64,000 bases of DNA from Rhodothalassiaceae bacterium (GTDB lineage Bacteria; Pseudomonadota; Alphaproteobacteria; Sphingomonadales; Rhodothalassiaceae). Positions 42,860-57,805 of this stretch are shown piece after piece. The position numbers were made by a program, and so were the translations under genes. Below the pieces are notes generated by a model. That model was not told where the DNA came from. It saw only the letters and a program-made list of their open reading frames with translations, and ran no database searches. Location: assembly GCA_026004935.1 (NCBI GenBank), contig BPKC01000001.1:124001-188000 (forward strand), read 5' to 3'. Positions within the stretch are counted from its first letter, which is position 1. Each line of letters starts with the position of its first letter.

Positions 42860-43407
42860 CGCGCCTTCTCCTCCTTCTTCAGCGCCGCAAGCCGCGGTTC
42901 GAGCTCGCGCGCGATGATCTCCGGGGTGAGCGGACCCGGCTGATGCCAGACGATGCGGCCGTCGGCGTCGACGAGGAAGCTCTCCGGCACGCCGGAGGCG
43001 CCGAAGTCGATGAGCGCGCGCCCGTCCGCATCGACGAGCACGTCGGCGAACGGGTTGCCGAGGCGCGCAAGGAAGCGGCGGGTGTCGTCGGCTGCGTCCT
43101 TGTAGGCGATGCCGATGATGGCGACATCTTCCTTGGCCAGCTCTTCGAGCAGGGGATGCTCCACCCGGCAGGGCCCGCACCAGGACGCGAAGAAGTTGAC
43201 GAGCACGGGCGCGCGCGCCGCGATCGCGGCCGCATCGACGGTCTCCTGCGGCGCATCGAGCCGCGGCAGCGCAAGCAGGGGCAGCGGCCGGCCGACGCGC
43301 GCGGACGGGATCGTCTCGTCATGGGTGATGAGCCCGCGCCAGAGCAGCGCGGCAAGCAGCAGCACCGGGACGAGGGGCAGAAACCAGAGGAGTCGGCCCG
43401 GCGTCAT
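42856..43407 (-). CDS. ccmG: Thiol:disulfide interchange protein CcmG (DsbE)
   Basis: A 183-residue membrane-anchored thioredoxin. An N-terminal anchor (LLWFLPLVPVLLLAALLW) precedes the thioredoxin fold with active site FFASWCGPCRVEHP and the cis-proline region GVPESFLVD. It supplies reducing power to CcmH and apocytochrome c. 4-base overlaps at both ends with ccmF and ccmH. Confidence 0.95.
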   Translation of the reverse strand: MTPGRLLWFLPLVPVLLLAALLWRGLITHDETIPSARVGRPLPLLALPRLDAPQETVDAAAIAARAPVLVNFFASWCGPCRVEHPLLEELAKEDVAIIGIAYKDAADDTRRFLARLGNPFADVLVDADGRALIDFGASGVPESFLVDADGRIVWHQPGPLTPEIIARELEPRLAALKKEEKAR

Positions 43408-45365
43408 GACGCATTCTCCTCGCGCGCAGGCACCCTGCGGGCGGCAAGCCGCACCCGGGAGACGAGCGCGAGCAGCCCGCCCGTCGCCATCAGCAGCGCC
43501 CCCAGCCAGATGAGCGCGACCAGCGGCTTGAACGAGGCCCTGAGTTCCACCGCATCGCCCCGCCGCGCGCCGATGGCGAGATAGATGTCGCCGAGCGGGG
43601 TGGGGCGGATCGCCGCCTCGGTCGTCTCCATCGGCGGCGCCCAGTAGCTGCGCCGCGCCGGATCGAGCAGCGGGCCGCCGGGCCCGTCCAGCCGGAAGAG
43701 GCCGGCGACCGCCGTGTAGTTGGGGCCGATGGCGGGCTCCAGCCCCTCGAAGACGAGCCGCCGGCCCGCCACCTCCACCCCGGCGCCGGGTTCGACGAGG
43801 ACCGTCTTCTCGGTCGCGAAGCTCTCCGCCGCCACGACGCCGATGACGGTCACCGCCAGCCCGAGATGCGCGAGCGCATAGGCGTGCCGGTTGAGCGGGA
43901 TGCGCCGCAGCGCCTCGCGGAGGCCGGACCGGCGGCCCTGCGTGCGGGGCCAGGCGCGCCGCCATTCGGCCAGGGCCGAGGCGATCAGCGCGCCGGCGAG
44001 CGCAATGGCGAGCGCCGCGAGCACCCCCGGCAGGCCGAAGGCGGCGGCGACCGCCGCCAGCGCGGCGAGGGCGCCGAGGCCGGCGCGCGGCAGCAGGAAG
44101 GCCAGCCGGCCCGCCGCGTCGCGCTTCCACCGCAGATGCGGGGCGACGACGACGAGGGCGAGCAGAATCACCGCAAGCGGCCCGAAGAGCGTCACGAAAT
44201 AGGGCGCGCCGACGCTGATCTTCTCGCCCGTCAGCGCCTCGAGCGCCAGCGGATAGAGCGTGCCGACGAGGACCACCGCCGCGGCGACCGCCAGCAGCAC
44301 GTTGTTCAGCATCATCGCGCCCTCCCGGCTCACCGGCCGGCAGCCCGCGGCCCGCTCGAGCAGCGGCGCGCGCCAGGCAAGCAAAGCGAAGGCCGCGACG
44401 ATCGCCGCCGTGAGAATCGCGAGGATGAACAGGCCGCGGCGCGGGTCCACCGCGAAGGCATGCACGCTGGTGAGCACGCCGGAGCGCACGAGGAAGGTCC
44501 CGAGCAGCGCCAGCGCGAAGGTGATGGTGGCAAGGACCAGCGTCCAGCGGGCGAGCGCGCCGCGCTTTTCGGTAACCACCAGCGAGTGGATCAGCGCCGC
44601 CCCGGCAAGCCAGGGAATGAAGCTCGCGTTCTCCACGGGATCCCAGAACCAGAAGCCGCCCCAGCCGAGTTCGTAGTAGGCCCACCAGCTGCCGAGCCCG
44701 ATGCCCAGGGTCAGCGCCGAGAACGCCGCCAGCGCGAACGGCCGCATCGCCCGCGCGACGATCGCGTCCATCCGCCCGGCGATCAGGGCGGCGGCGGCGA
44801 AGGCGTAGACGATCGAGAACCCGACATAGCCGAGATAGAGCAGCGGCGGATGGAAGGCGAGGCCGGGGTCCTGCAGCAGCGGGTTGAGGCCGCGGCCTTC
44901 GAGCGGTGCGGGATCGAGCCGCAGGAAGGGGTTGGAGGCGGCAAGGATGAACAGCAGGAAGGCGGCCGCGATCGCCGCCTGCACCGCCAGCACCTTCGCG
45001 CGCATGCGCAGGTCGAGCAGCCGGCGGGTGCGCGGCACGAAGGCGGCATAGAGCTGCAGCACCCAGACCCACAGCAGCATCGAGCCCTCGTGATTCCCCC
45101 ACGCGCCCGTGATCTTGTAGAGCAGCGGCTTGGCGGTGTGGGAGTTCTGCCAGACATTGAGGATCGAAAAATCGCTCGTGACATAGCCGGTCACCAGCGC
45201 CATGAGGGCGATGGTGACGGCGATGAGGCCGGCGCGCGCAAGCGGCGCGACGAGCTGCAGCCAGCCGTCGCGGCCCGGCCGGTGGCCGATCACGGCCGCC
45301 GCGATCGTGGCGAGCGCAAGCCCAAGCGCGAGCGCGAGCGCGAAATGGCCGATCTCGGCGACCAT
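43404..45365 (-). CDS. ccmF: Haem lyase subunit CcmF
   Basis: A 653-residue multi-spanning membrane protein that joins haem to apocytochrome c. The WWAYYELGWGGFWFWDPVENASFIPWL tryptophan-rich motif and HEGSMLLWVWVL region, with many transmembrane helices, are diagnostic. Typical length. ATG 45365 lies 3 bases after the ccmE stop. Confidence 0.97.
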   Translation of the reverse strand: MVAEIGHFALALALGLALATIAAAVIGHRPGRDGWLQLVAPLARAGLIAVTIALMALVTGYVTSDFSILNVWQNSHTAKPLLYKITGAWGNHEGSMLLWVWVLQLYAAFVPRTRRLLDLRMRAKVLAVQAAIAAAFLLFILAASNPFLRLDPAPLEGRGLNPLLQDPGLAFHPPLLYLGYVGFSIVYAFAAAALIAGRMDAIVARAMRPFALAAFSALTLGIGLGSWWAYYELGWGGFWFWDPVENASFIPWLAGAALIHSLVVTEKRGALARWTLVLATITFALALLGTFLVRSGVLTSVHAFAVDPRRGLFILAILTAAIVAAFALLAWRAPLLERAAGCRPVSREGAMMLNNVLLAVAAAVVLVGTLYPLALEALTGEKISVGAPYFVTLFGPLAVILLALVVVAPHLRWKRDAAGRLAFLLPRAGLGALAALAAVAAAFGLPGVLAALAIALAGALIASALAEWRRAWPRTQGRRSGLREALRRIPLNRHAYALAHLGLAVTVIGVVAAESFATEKTVLVEPGAGVEVAGRRLVFEGLEPAIGPNYTAVAGLFRLDGPGGPLLDPARRSYWAPPMETTEAAIRPTPLGDIYLAIGARRGDAVELRASFKPLVALIWLGALLMATGGLLALVSRVRLAARRVPAREENAS

Positions 45366-45368
45366 CGC

Positions 45369-45869
45369 TCAGACTCCTCCCGCATCCGCCGGCGCGTCCG
45401 CCGGGTGGCCGGCCTTGCGGATGCGTTCGTAGACCTCGCGCGGCATGTAGCGCTCGTCGTGCTTGGCGAGCACCTTGTCCGCGATGAAGACGCGGTCCGG
45501 CCCGAAGGCGCCCTCGGCGATCACCCCCTGGCCCTCGCGGAAGAGGTCCGGGAGGATGCCGCGGTACTCCACCGTGACCGAAGCATGATGGTCGGTGACG
45601 AGAAAGCGTACCCCCGCGCCGCCGTCCAGCCGCACGACCGAGCCGGGCGCCACGAGCCCCCCCAGCCGCCAGCGCCGGCCGGGCGCGAAGGCGGCATCGC
45701 CCTCGGCCACGAGGTCCTGGGGCATGCGGAAATAGAGCACGTTGCCCTCCAGCGCCTTCAGCGCCACCAGCACGAAGAGACCGGCGCCGGCCAGCACCGC
45801 CAGCACCGCGATCGTGCGCCGGCGGCGACGGCGGGCGGCCCGGGCGGCCTTGGCGGTCTCAGCCGTCAT
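45369..45869 (-). CDS. ccmE: Periplasmic haem chaperone CcmE
   Basis: A 166-residue membrane-anchored haem carrier. A basic N-terminus (RRRRRR) and one transmembrane helix precede the beta-barrel. The haem-binding histidine lies in LAKHDERYMPREV. It takes haem from CcmABCD to CcmF. It overlaps the ccmD end by 11 bases. Confidence 0.96.
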   Translation of the reverse strand: MTAETAKAARAARRRRRRTIAVLAVLAGAGLFVLVALKALEGNVLYFRMPQDLVAEGDAAFAPGRRWRLGGLVAPGSVVRLDGGAGVRFLVTDHHASVTVEYRGILPDLFREGQGVIAEGAFGPDRVFIADKVLAKHDERYMPREVYERIRKAGHPADAPADAGGV

Positions 45870-46092
45870 GATCCGTCTCCGCCTTGCCCCGGCGCGCCTC
45901 GCCGGCCCGGATCAGCGCCCGCCGGGCCGCAAGCCAGAGCCCGATGAGCACCACGACGCTCACGGCATAGGCGCCGACGAGATAGGGCAGCTCGGCGCCG
46001 TGGGGCAGCGCGCCCGGAGCGGCCGCGGGTGCCGCGACCTGGACGCCCGTCGCCGCATCCGCCGCCCGCACCGCCGGCAGGTGTCCGGTCAT
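45859..46092 (-). CDS. ccmD: Haem exporter protein CcmD
   Basis: A 77-residue small membrane protein, longer than the usual 45-70 because of an Ala-rich N-terminal extension. The transmembrane core GAYAVSVVVLIGLWLAARRALIRAG with a positive cytoplasmic end fits CcmD, as does its place between ccmC and ccmE. ATG 46092 overlaps the ccmC stop by 4 bases. It stabilises CcmC-CcmE. Confidence 0.85.
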   Translation of the reverse strand: MTGHLPAVRAADAATGVQVAAPAAAPGALPHGAELPYLVGAYAVSVVVLIGLWLAARRALIRAGEARRGKAETDHDG

Positions 46093-46814
46093 GCCGCCTC
46101 CTTTCGCGCCGCCGCCTCGTGCCGCAGGCGCGGGGCAAGCCGCGCGCGCAGCTGCCGGGCCCAGACCAGCAGGAAGAAGGCCTGATAGGCGGCCATCATG
46201 ACGAGAAGCGGGCGCAGCATGCTGGGGTCGATGCTCGGCCCGCCGGGTCTGAGCAGGCTCGCCGGCTGGTGGAGCGTGTTCCACCACTCCACGGAAAAGC
46301 GGATGACGGGCAGGTCGATCGCCCCGATCACCGCCAGCCAGGCGGCGAGCCGCCGCGCCTTGTCGGGCGTCTCTACCGCCTGGCGCAGGGCGATGTAGCC
46401 GAGATAGAGGAAGAACAGCACCAGCACCGAGGTCAGCCGCGCGTCCCACACCCACCAGGCGCCCCAGGTCGGCCGCCCCCACAGCGAGCCGGTCACCAGC
46501 GCGAGCGCCGTGAACGCCGCACCCAGGGGGGCCGCCGCCTCGGCCGCCATGTCGGCGAGCGGATTGCGCCAGACGAGATACAGCGCCGATGCCGCCGCAA
46601 GCAGCAGATAGACCTGGCTTGCGAGATAGGCCGCCGGCACGTGGACATACATGATCCGCACGCTCTCGCCCTGCTGGTAGTCGGGCGGCGACAGCAGCAG
46701 CGCATCGACGAGCCCGAAGCCGAAGAGCGCGAGCGTCGCCACCTGGAGCCAGGGATCGGCCCGGCGCAGAAGCGCGAGCACGGCGCGCGGACTGATGGCG
46801 CGGGTCAGCATCAC
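46089..46814 (-). CDS. ccmC: Haem exporter protein CcmC
   Basis: A 241-residue six-helix membrane protein that loads haem onto CcmE. The tryptophan-rich periplasmic motif WGRPTWGAWWVWDARLTSVLVLFFLYLGY is diagnostic, and flanking histidines in MYVHVPAAYLA and VEWWNTLHQPAS fit the haem ligands. It follows ccmB after 46 bases. Confidence 0.97.
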   Translation of the reverse strand: MMLTRAISPRAVLALLRRADPWLQVATLALFGFGLVDALLLSPPDYQQGESVRIMYVHVPAAYLASQVYLLLAAASALYLVWRNPLADMAAEAAAPLGAAFTALALVTGSLWGRPTWGAWWVWDARLTSVLVLFFLYLGYIALRQAVETPDKARRLAAWLAVIGAIDLPVIRFSVEWWNTLHQPASLLRPGGPSIDPSMLRPLLVMMAAYQAFFLLVWARQLRARLAPRLRHEAAARKEAA

Positions 46815-46860
46815 GCGGCCTCATCTAGTGGCCGCGGCGGCGGGGCGCAAGCCATCGCGG

Positions 46861-47523
46861 CTACTCCAGCACGAGCCGCAGCACCGCCGCGGCGACCCAG
46901 GGCACGACCAGCAGCGCGGCGAGGCTGAAAAGGCCGAGATAGGCGAGCCCTGCGGCCGCCTCCGGCCCCGCGGCGGCCGCCGACCAGACGCCGAAGATCA
47001 GCACGGGCAGCTCGAGCGGCACGACGATCAGCGCGACCAGCGCGCCCGCGCGCCTGAGGCCGGCGGTGAGCGCCGCACCCAGCATGCCGATGAGGGTGAG
47101 CGCGGGCAGCCCCGCGAGCAGGGCGACGACGAGGCCGAGCGTCGCCGCACCGTCGAGCCGGTAGGCGAGCGCGACGAGCGGCGCGAGCGCGACGAGCGGC
47201 AGCCCGAAGGCGAGGAGATGCGCGAGCGCCTTCGCCAATACGGCCAGCTCCAGCGGCAGCGCCGAGAGCGCCAGCCCGTCGAGGCTGCCGTCCTCGATGT
47301 CCTCGCCGAAGATCCGCTCCAGCGACATCAGCACCGCCAGCACGCCGGCCACCCAGACCACCGCCGGGGCGAGAAGGCGCAGGATCCCGGGTTCGGGATT
47401 GAGAGCGAGCGGAAACAGGGTCGCGACGAGCGCAAAAAACCCCGGCGCCAGCACGAGCCCGCCGCCGGCGCGCGCAAACACCGCAAGATCGCGCCGGATG
47501 ATCGCAAGCGCCGCCCGCATCAT
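46861..47523 (-). CDS. ccmB: Haem exporter protein CcmB
   Basis: A 220-residue, six-helix ABC permease partner of CcmA. It begins MMRAALAIIRRDLAVFARAGGG; LFPLALNPEP, LMSLERIFGEDIEDGSLDGLALSALPLE and LLAGLPALTLIGMLGAALTAGLRRAGAL are family blocks. Two adjacent ATGs (47523 and 47520) overlap the ccmA stop; the first is taken. The frame open further upstream is antisense noise over ccmA. Confidence 0.95.
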   Translation of the reverse strand: MMRAALAIIRRDLAVFARAGGGLVLAPGFFALVATLFPLALNPEPGILRLLAPAVVWVAGVLAVLMSLERIFGEDIEDGSLDGLALSALPLELAVLAKALAHLLAFGLPLVALAPLVALAYRLDGAATLGLVVALLAGLPALTLIGMLGAALTAGLRRAGALVALIVVPLELPVLIFGVWSAAAAGPEAAAGLAYLGLFSLAALLVVPWVAAAVLRLVLE

Positions 47524-48203
47524 GGCAGCCGCTCCCCGGCCCGGGCCGCCTCGGCGAAGGGCGCCAGCGCAAGGGTGGGCACGCCGGCGAGCGGCACGGG
47601 CTGATGGCTCGTCATCACCACCGCGCGGCCCGCGCGGGCGAGGTCTGAGACCAGCGCGGCGAGGGCCCGGCCCGCCTCCTCGTCCAGGCCGACCCAGGGC
47701 TCGTCCAGCAGCACCAGCACCCGCCCGCCGGCAAACGCCAGCCGCGCCAGCGACACGCGGCGCTTCTGCCCCTGGGACAGGCTGCGCAGCGGCCGCCGCC
47801 AGAAGGCGTCGATGCCGAACAGCCCGCGCGCACGCATGAGATCGGCGGGCCCGCCGCCCCACACGCCGGCCCAGAAGCGCAGGTTCTCGGCGACCGTCAG
47901 CGCGGGCTTCAGGGCGTTCTCATGGGCGATCATGAGGCAGGCGGCGCGGTGGCCCGCCGGATCGGCGCGCCAGTCCGTGCCCATCAGCCGCATCCGCCCG
48001 CCCGCCGGCGGGGTGAGGCCCGCCAGCGTGCGCAGCAGGCTCGTCTTGCCGACGCCGTTCGGACCCGACAGATGCAGCATGTCGCCGGCCCCGAGCCGCA
48101 GATCGAGCCCCGCCAGCAGGCGCCCGCCGGCCCGCTGGACGACGAGGCCTTCGCTCACCAGGATCTCGCCGCTCCCGCTCACGCGCGTTCCTCGAATCGC
48201 CAT
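47520..48203 (-). CDS. ccmA: Haem exporter ATP-binding protein CcmA
   Basis: A 227-residue ABC ATPase that powers release of haem-loaded CcmE. Walker A (LSGPNGVGKTSLLRTLAGL), the signature region (LSQGQKRRVSLARL) and Walker B (VLVLLDEPWVGLD) are present. Homologues usually start near VSEGLVVQRAGGRLLAGL, so GTG 48158 is a good alternative to ATG 48203. First gene of the ccm operon, divergent from acnA across 155 bases. Confidence 0.95.
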   Translation of the reverse strand: MAIRGTRVSGSGEILVSEGLVVQRAGGRLLAGLDLRLGAGDMLHLSGPNGVGKTSLLRTLAGLTPPAGGRMRLMGTDWRADPAGHRAACLMIAHENALKPALTVAENLRFWAGVWGGGPADLMRARGLFGIDAFWRRPLRSLSQGQKRRVSLARLAFAGGRVLVLLDEPWVGLDEEAGRALAALVSDLARAGRAVVMTSHQPVPLAGVPTLALAPFAEAARAGERLP

Positions 48204-48358
48204 GCTCCGGCGCGGGTGGAACCCGCCGCCCCGCCCCGCTTACCAGAGCGCTGCGGCCGGTGCACGCTTCTTGAGAATCGCCGCGCAATCTGCCACAAGC
48301 GCTCCCCGGCGGAGCGAGCCGCCCGCGGGGCGGCACAGGAACGGGAAAGCAGGCCAGG

Positions 48359-51040
<2,682 letters not shown>

Positions 51041-51073
51041 GCGGCGCAGCGGCCGGGCCGGGAGATCGACACG

Positions 51074-51097
51074 GGGGCGGTGCCGGGGCGCCGCCCC
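51074..51097 (+). terminator. Hairpin after acnA
   Basis: GGGGCGG (51074-51080) and CCGCCCC (51091-51097) form a 7-bp GC stem with a 10-base loop, followed by a pyrimidine stretch TTCGTCCTT but no pure T-run. It starts 34 bases past the acnA stop. Confidence 0.55.
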
Positions 51098-51135
51098 TTC
51101 GTCCTTGGGCGGCCCTTGCGCGGCCTTGCTGCCGG

Positions 51136-51246
51136 CCGGGACGCGAAGGGCGGTGCCCGGCAGATCCGGACACCGCCCACCCACGAGACAGGTCGATCAG
51201 GAGAGGTCCCATGGGTCCGGCCGCACCACGAACGCCGGCGTCCCGG
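51136..51246. ncRNA. Candidate structured RNA element
   Basis: CCGGGACGC (51136-51144) pairs perfectly with GCGTCCCGG (51238-51246), closing a 111-base element. Inside, GGGCGGTG (51148-51155) pairs with CACCGCCC (51171-51178), and a CCCATGGG palindrome lies at 51208-51215. The stems are perfect and nested in a gap with no gene. Strand is undetermined. Read on the minus strand, GTTCG-N5-CGGCCGGACCC slightly resembles part of 6S RNA, but I cannot claim that family. Confidence 0.35.
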
Positions 51247-51626
51247 GACGGGGGTTGAGGGGGCGCACATCCTCACTTCCGCAACGGGCGGCCGTGCAAG
51301 GTTCGGCTGCGACCGCCGCCCGCCGCGGAGCCCGGAAACGCCGGCCATCCGCGTCCGGCCGGCCCTGAACCTAGTGCGACCCGCCCCGCCCGCCAAGCGC
51401 GAAGCGGCCAGCTCACGCAATTGTGATACGATTTATGAGAGAAACACTTGTCGCGATTTCTCGAAGCGGCAGGACGACATTGCGGCCCCACGCCTCGCGG
51501 TTGCATCCGCGCCCCTCCCCGGCGGCGTGAGGGGAAGGTGGAAAGCCGGACGCGGCTGCCGTAGAAGCGTCAGGCGGCGCGCCGGGAAGGGCGCGCGCTC
51601 CGCGGCGGTGGCGAGGGCGGGAGCGG

Positions 51627-54455
<2,829 letters not shown>

Positions 54456-54471
54456 CCGGTGCCGGCGGGGC

Positions 54472-54957
54472 TCAGGCCTCGCCCTTGGACCCGCCGGCCG
54501 GGGCCGGCGCCACCGGCTCGACGAAGAGCACCGGCCCGTCCGCGCCGACGATGCGCACCTCCGCGCCTTCCGGCGCATCCGGCCCTTCGGCGAGCCATTC
54601 GGTATCGCCCAGCCGCACGCGGCCCTTGCCCATGCGGATCGCCTCGGTGACGGGAACGATGCGGCCGACATGCCGGCCGCCGCCGGTGTTCAGCGTCACG
54701 CCGGGCCGGCCCTCGTCGCCGAGATCGCGGAACCAGCGGCGGCCGATGACGGTGCTGACGACCGCAAGCACCGCGAACAGCAGCCCCTGCCATTCCGGAC
54801 TCATCGCCGGCGCGAGCCAGACGACGATGCCGGTGATGCCGCTCGCGATCGCGACCCACAGGAAGAAGACCCCCGGCGCGGCGATCTCGCCGATGAGCAG
54901 GACGATGCCGAGGATCCACCACATCCAGTGGGTGAAGACGAGATCATGAAGCGTCAT
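54472..54957 (-). CDS. NfeD-family membrane protein
   Basis: A 161-residue short NfeD protein: three or four transmembrane helices (HWMWWILGIVLLIGEIAAPGVFFLWVAIASGITGIVVWL and LLFAVLAVVSTVIG), then a C-terminal OB-fold domain (GRVRLGDTEWLAEGPDAPEGAEVRIVGADGPVLFVEPV). Such proteins pair with stomatin-like proteins, here the gene 34 bases upstream. ATG 54957 is the first in family sequence. Likely a membrane-organising or protein quality role. Confidence 0.9.
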   Translation of the reverse strand: MTLHDLVFTHWMWWILGIVLLIGEIAAPGVFFLWVAIASGITGIVVWLAPAMSPEWQGLLFAVLAVVSTVIGRRWFRDLGDEGRPGVTLNTGGGRHVGRIVPVTEAIRMGKGRVRLGDTEWLAEGPDAPEGAEVRIVGADGPVLFVEPVAPAPAGGSKGEA

Positions 54958-54991
54958 GGCGCATCCCTTCCAGCTGCCCGGATCCGCCGCC

Positions 54992-55963
<972 letters not shown>

Positions 55964-56140
55964 GGATGCCCCCTTCCCTTCCCCCGGGGCGCCCGCTGTG
56001 GCGCCCCCCGGGCGGCGCCATCATGGCGCAATGCCGGCGGCGGGAAAAGAGGCGGGATGAAGACGCCTCTTGCGCAGGAAGCAGGGGCCCGGCCCCCCGC
56101 GGGAGCCGGGCCCCGGTGTCCATCGGCCGCGCCGGGCCGT

Positions 56141-56623
56141 CTAGAGCCGGGCGAGGACGTGTTCCGCGCTCGATACCGAGAATTCGCCGGGCTTTTCGAC
56201 GAAGACGTCCTTCACCCGGCCGTTCTCCACGATCATGGCGAAGCGCTGCATGCGCTCGCCCATCCCGAACTTGCCCGCGTCGAAGGCCAGCCCCAGGGCG
56301 CGCGCCAGCGTGCCGTTGCCGTCGGCCCACATCTCGACCTTGCCGTCGGCTCCCTGGGCCTTGCCCCAGGCGTCCATCACGAAGGCGTCGTTCACCGACA
56401 CGCAGGCGATCTTTTTGACGCCCTTCGCCTTCAGCTCGTCGGCCTTCTCGATGAAGCCGGGCAGATGCTTGGCCGAGCAGGTGGGCGTGAACGCCCCCGG
56501 CAGGCCGAAGATCACGACGAGGCCCTCGCCCGCCTCGTCCCGCAGGCGGAAGGTCTCCGGGCCGTTCGGGCCCATCCGGAACAGCTCGACATCGGGAAGC
56601 GGGTCGCCTGGCTTGATGGTCAT
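56141..56623 (-). CDS. Peroxiredoxin (Prx5/AhpE-like)
   Basis: A 160-residue thiol peroxidase. The peroxidatic cysteine is in GLPGAFTPTCSAKHLPGF (C49), with the conserved Arg further on in NGTLARALGL-type sequence. No glutaredoxin domain is fused, so an external reductant is needed; thioredoxin reductase is encoded 75 bases upstream on the same strand, a sensible pairing. GGAGAG precedes the start. Confidence 0.95.
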   Translation of the reverse strand: MTIKPGDPLPDVELFRMGPNGPETFRLRDEAGEGLVVIFGLPGAFTPTCSAKHLPGFIEKADELKAKGVKKIACVSVNDAFVMDAWGKAQGADGKVEMWADGNGTLARALGLAFDAGKFGMGERMQRFAMIVENGRVKDVFVEKPGEFSVSSAEHVLARL

Positions 56624-56698
56624 GGATGCTCTCCTTTCCGCAGCTTTTCTCTCGTCAAGGGGACGTCCCGGTCCGGCCTTCCGGCCCGGGCGGCCGTC

Positions 56699-57685
56699 TC
56701 AGCTTCCGGCCAGCGCGGCCGCATCCGCCGTGGCGGCGCGGCCGTGTTCGGCGAGGAAGCGCTCGGCCTCCAGCGCGGCCATGCAGCCCATGCCGGCGGC
56801 GGTGACCGCCTGGCGGTAGACGGGATCCGCCACGTCGCCGGCCGCATAGACGCCGGGCACCGAGGTCGCCGTGGAATGGGGTGCGATGCGGATGTAGCCG
56901 CCCTCGTCCATGTCGAGCTGACCGCGGAAGAGCGCGGTCGCCGGCTCGTGGCCGATGGCGATGAAGACGCCGTCGGTCGCAAGCTCCCGCTCCGCCCCGG
57001 TCTTCACATGGCGCACGCGCACGCCGGTGACACCGAGGGGATCCTCCTCGCCCAGAATCTCGACCACGACATGGTCCCACAGCACCGCGATCTTGTCATT
57101 GGCGAACAGCCTCTCCTGCAGGATCTTCTCCGCGCGCAGCTCGTCGCGGCGGTGGATCAGGGTCACCCTGCGGGCGAAGCGCGTCAGGAACAGCGCCTCC
57201 TCGACCGCGGTGTTGCCGCCGCCCACCACCACGACATCCTTGCCGCGGTAGAAGAAGCCGTCACAGGTCGCGCAGGCCGAAACCCCGTGGCCCTTGAACT
57301 TCTCTTCCGAGGGCAGCCCCAGCCAGCGCGCCTGGGCGCCGGTGGCGATGACGAGCGTGTCGCCGAGGTAACGGGTGCCCGAATCGCCGACGGCCGTGAA
57401 GGGCCGGCGGGAGAGGTCCACCGAGACGATGGTGTCGCTTTCCATCCGCGCGCCGACGTTCTCGGCCTGCTTTTGCATCTGCTCCATCAGCCAGGGCCCC
57501 TGGACCGGCTCGGCGAAGCCCGGGAAGTTCTCGACATCGGTGGTGATGGTGAGCTGGCCGCCCGGCTGCAGGCCGGCCACGACCACGGGCTCCAGCATCG
57601 CGCGCGCCGCGTAGATCGCCGCCGTCAGCCCCGCGGGCCCCGAGCCCAGGATCAGCACCGGTGTGGTAATCGTCCGCTCGCCCAT
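56699..57685 (-). CDS. trxB: Thioredoxin reductase
   Basis: A 328-residue NADPH-dependent flavoenzyme. FAD motif ILGSGPAGLTAAIYAARA, redox pair ACATCDGFF (CATC), NADPH motif VVVGGGNTAVEEALFL, and the second FAD motif GVYAAGDVADPVYRQAVTAAGMGCMAALEAERFL are intact. It reduces thioredoxin, and through it the neighbouring peroxiredoxin. Confidence 0.97.
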   Translation of the reverse strand: MGERTITTPVLILGSGPAGLTAAIYAARAMLEPVVVAGLQPGGQLTITTDVENFPGFAEPVQGPWLMEQMQKQAENVGARMESDTIVSVDLSRRPFTAVGDSGTRYLGDTLVIATGAQARWLGLPSEEKFKGHGVSACATCDGFFYRGKDVVVVGGGNTAVEEALFLTRFARRVTLIHRRDELRAEKILQERLFANDKIAVLWDHVVVEILGEEDPLGVTGVRVRHVKTGAERELATDGVFIAIGHEPATALFRGQLDMDEGGYIRIAPHSTATSVPGVYAAGDVADPVYRQAVTAAGMGCMAALEAERFLAEHGRAATADAAALAGS

Positions 57686-57805
57686 GCGCCCTGTCCGCCT
57701 TCATGCCGCCGCGCGCGATGCCCGCCGGGGTCCCGCGCCTTCGCGTCCTAGGTAGCGGCCGGCGCGATGGCGCGCAAGGACCGCCGGGCGCCGGCCGGGC
57801 GCCTT

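Larger units (their letters stand above)
51041..51626. other. 586-base gap between acnA and the helicase gene
   Basis: No convincing coding sequence: open frames here have arginine- and proline-rich random composition on both strands. It holds the acnA terminator hairpin (51074-51097), a possible structured RNA (51136-51246), and an AT-rich patch at 51416-51470 that is the best candidate for the helicase promoter. Confidence 0.6.

Noticed and set aside
51279-51288. CCGCAACGGG and nearby GGACACC words suggesting a cobalamin riboswitch
   Set aside because: The blocks are in the wrong order and spacing, other conserved boxes are missing, and the downstream gene has no B12 link.
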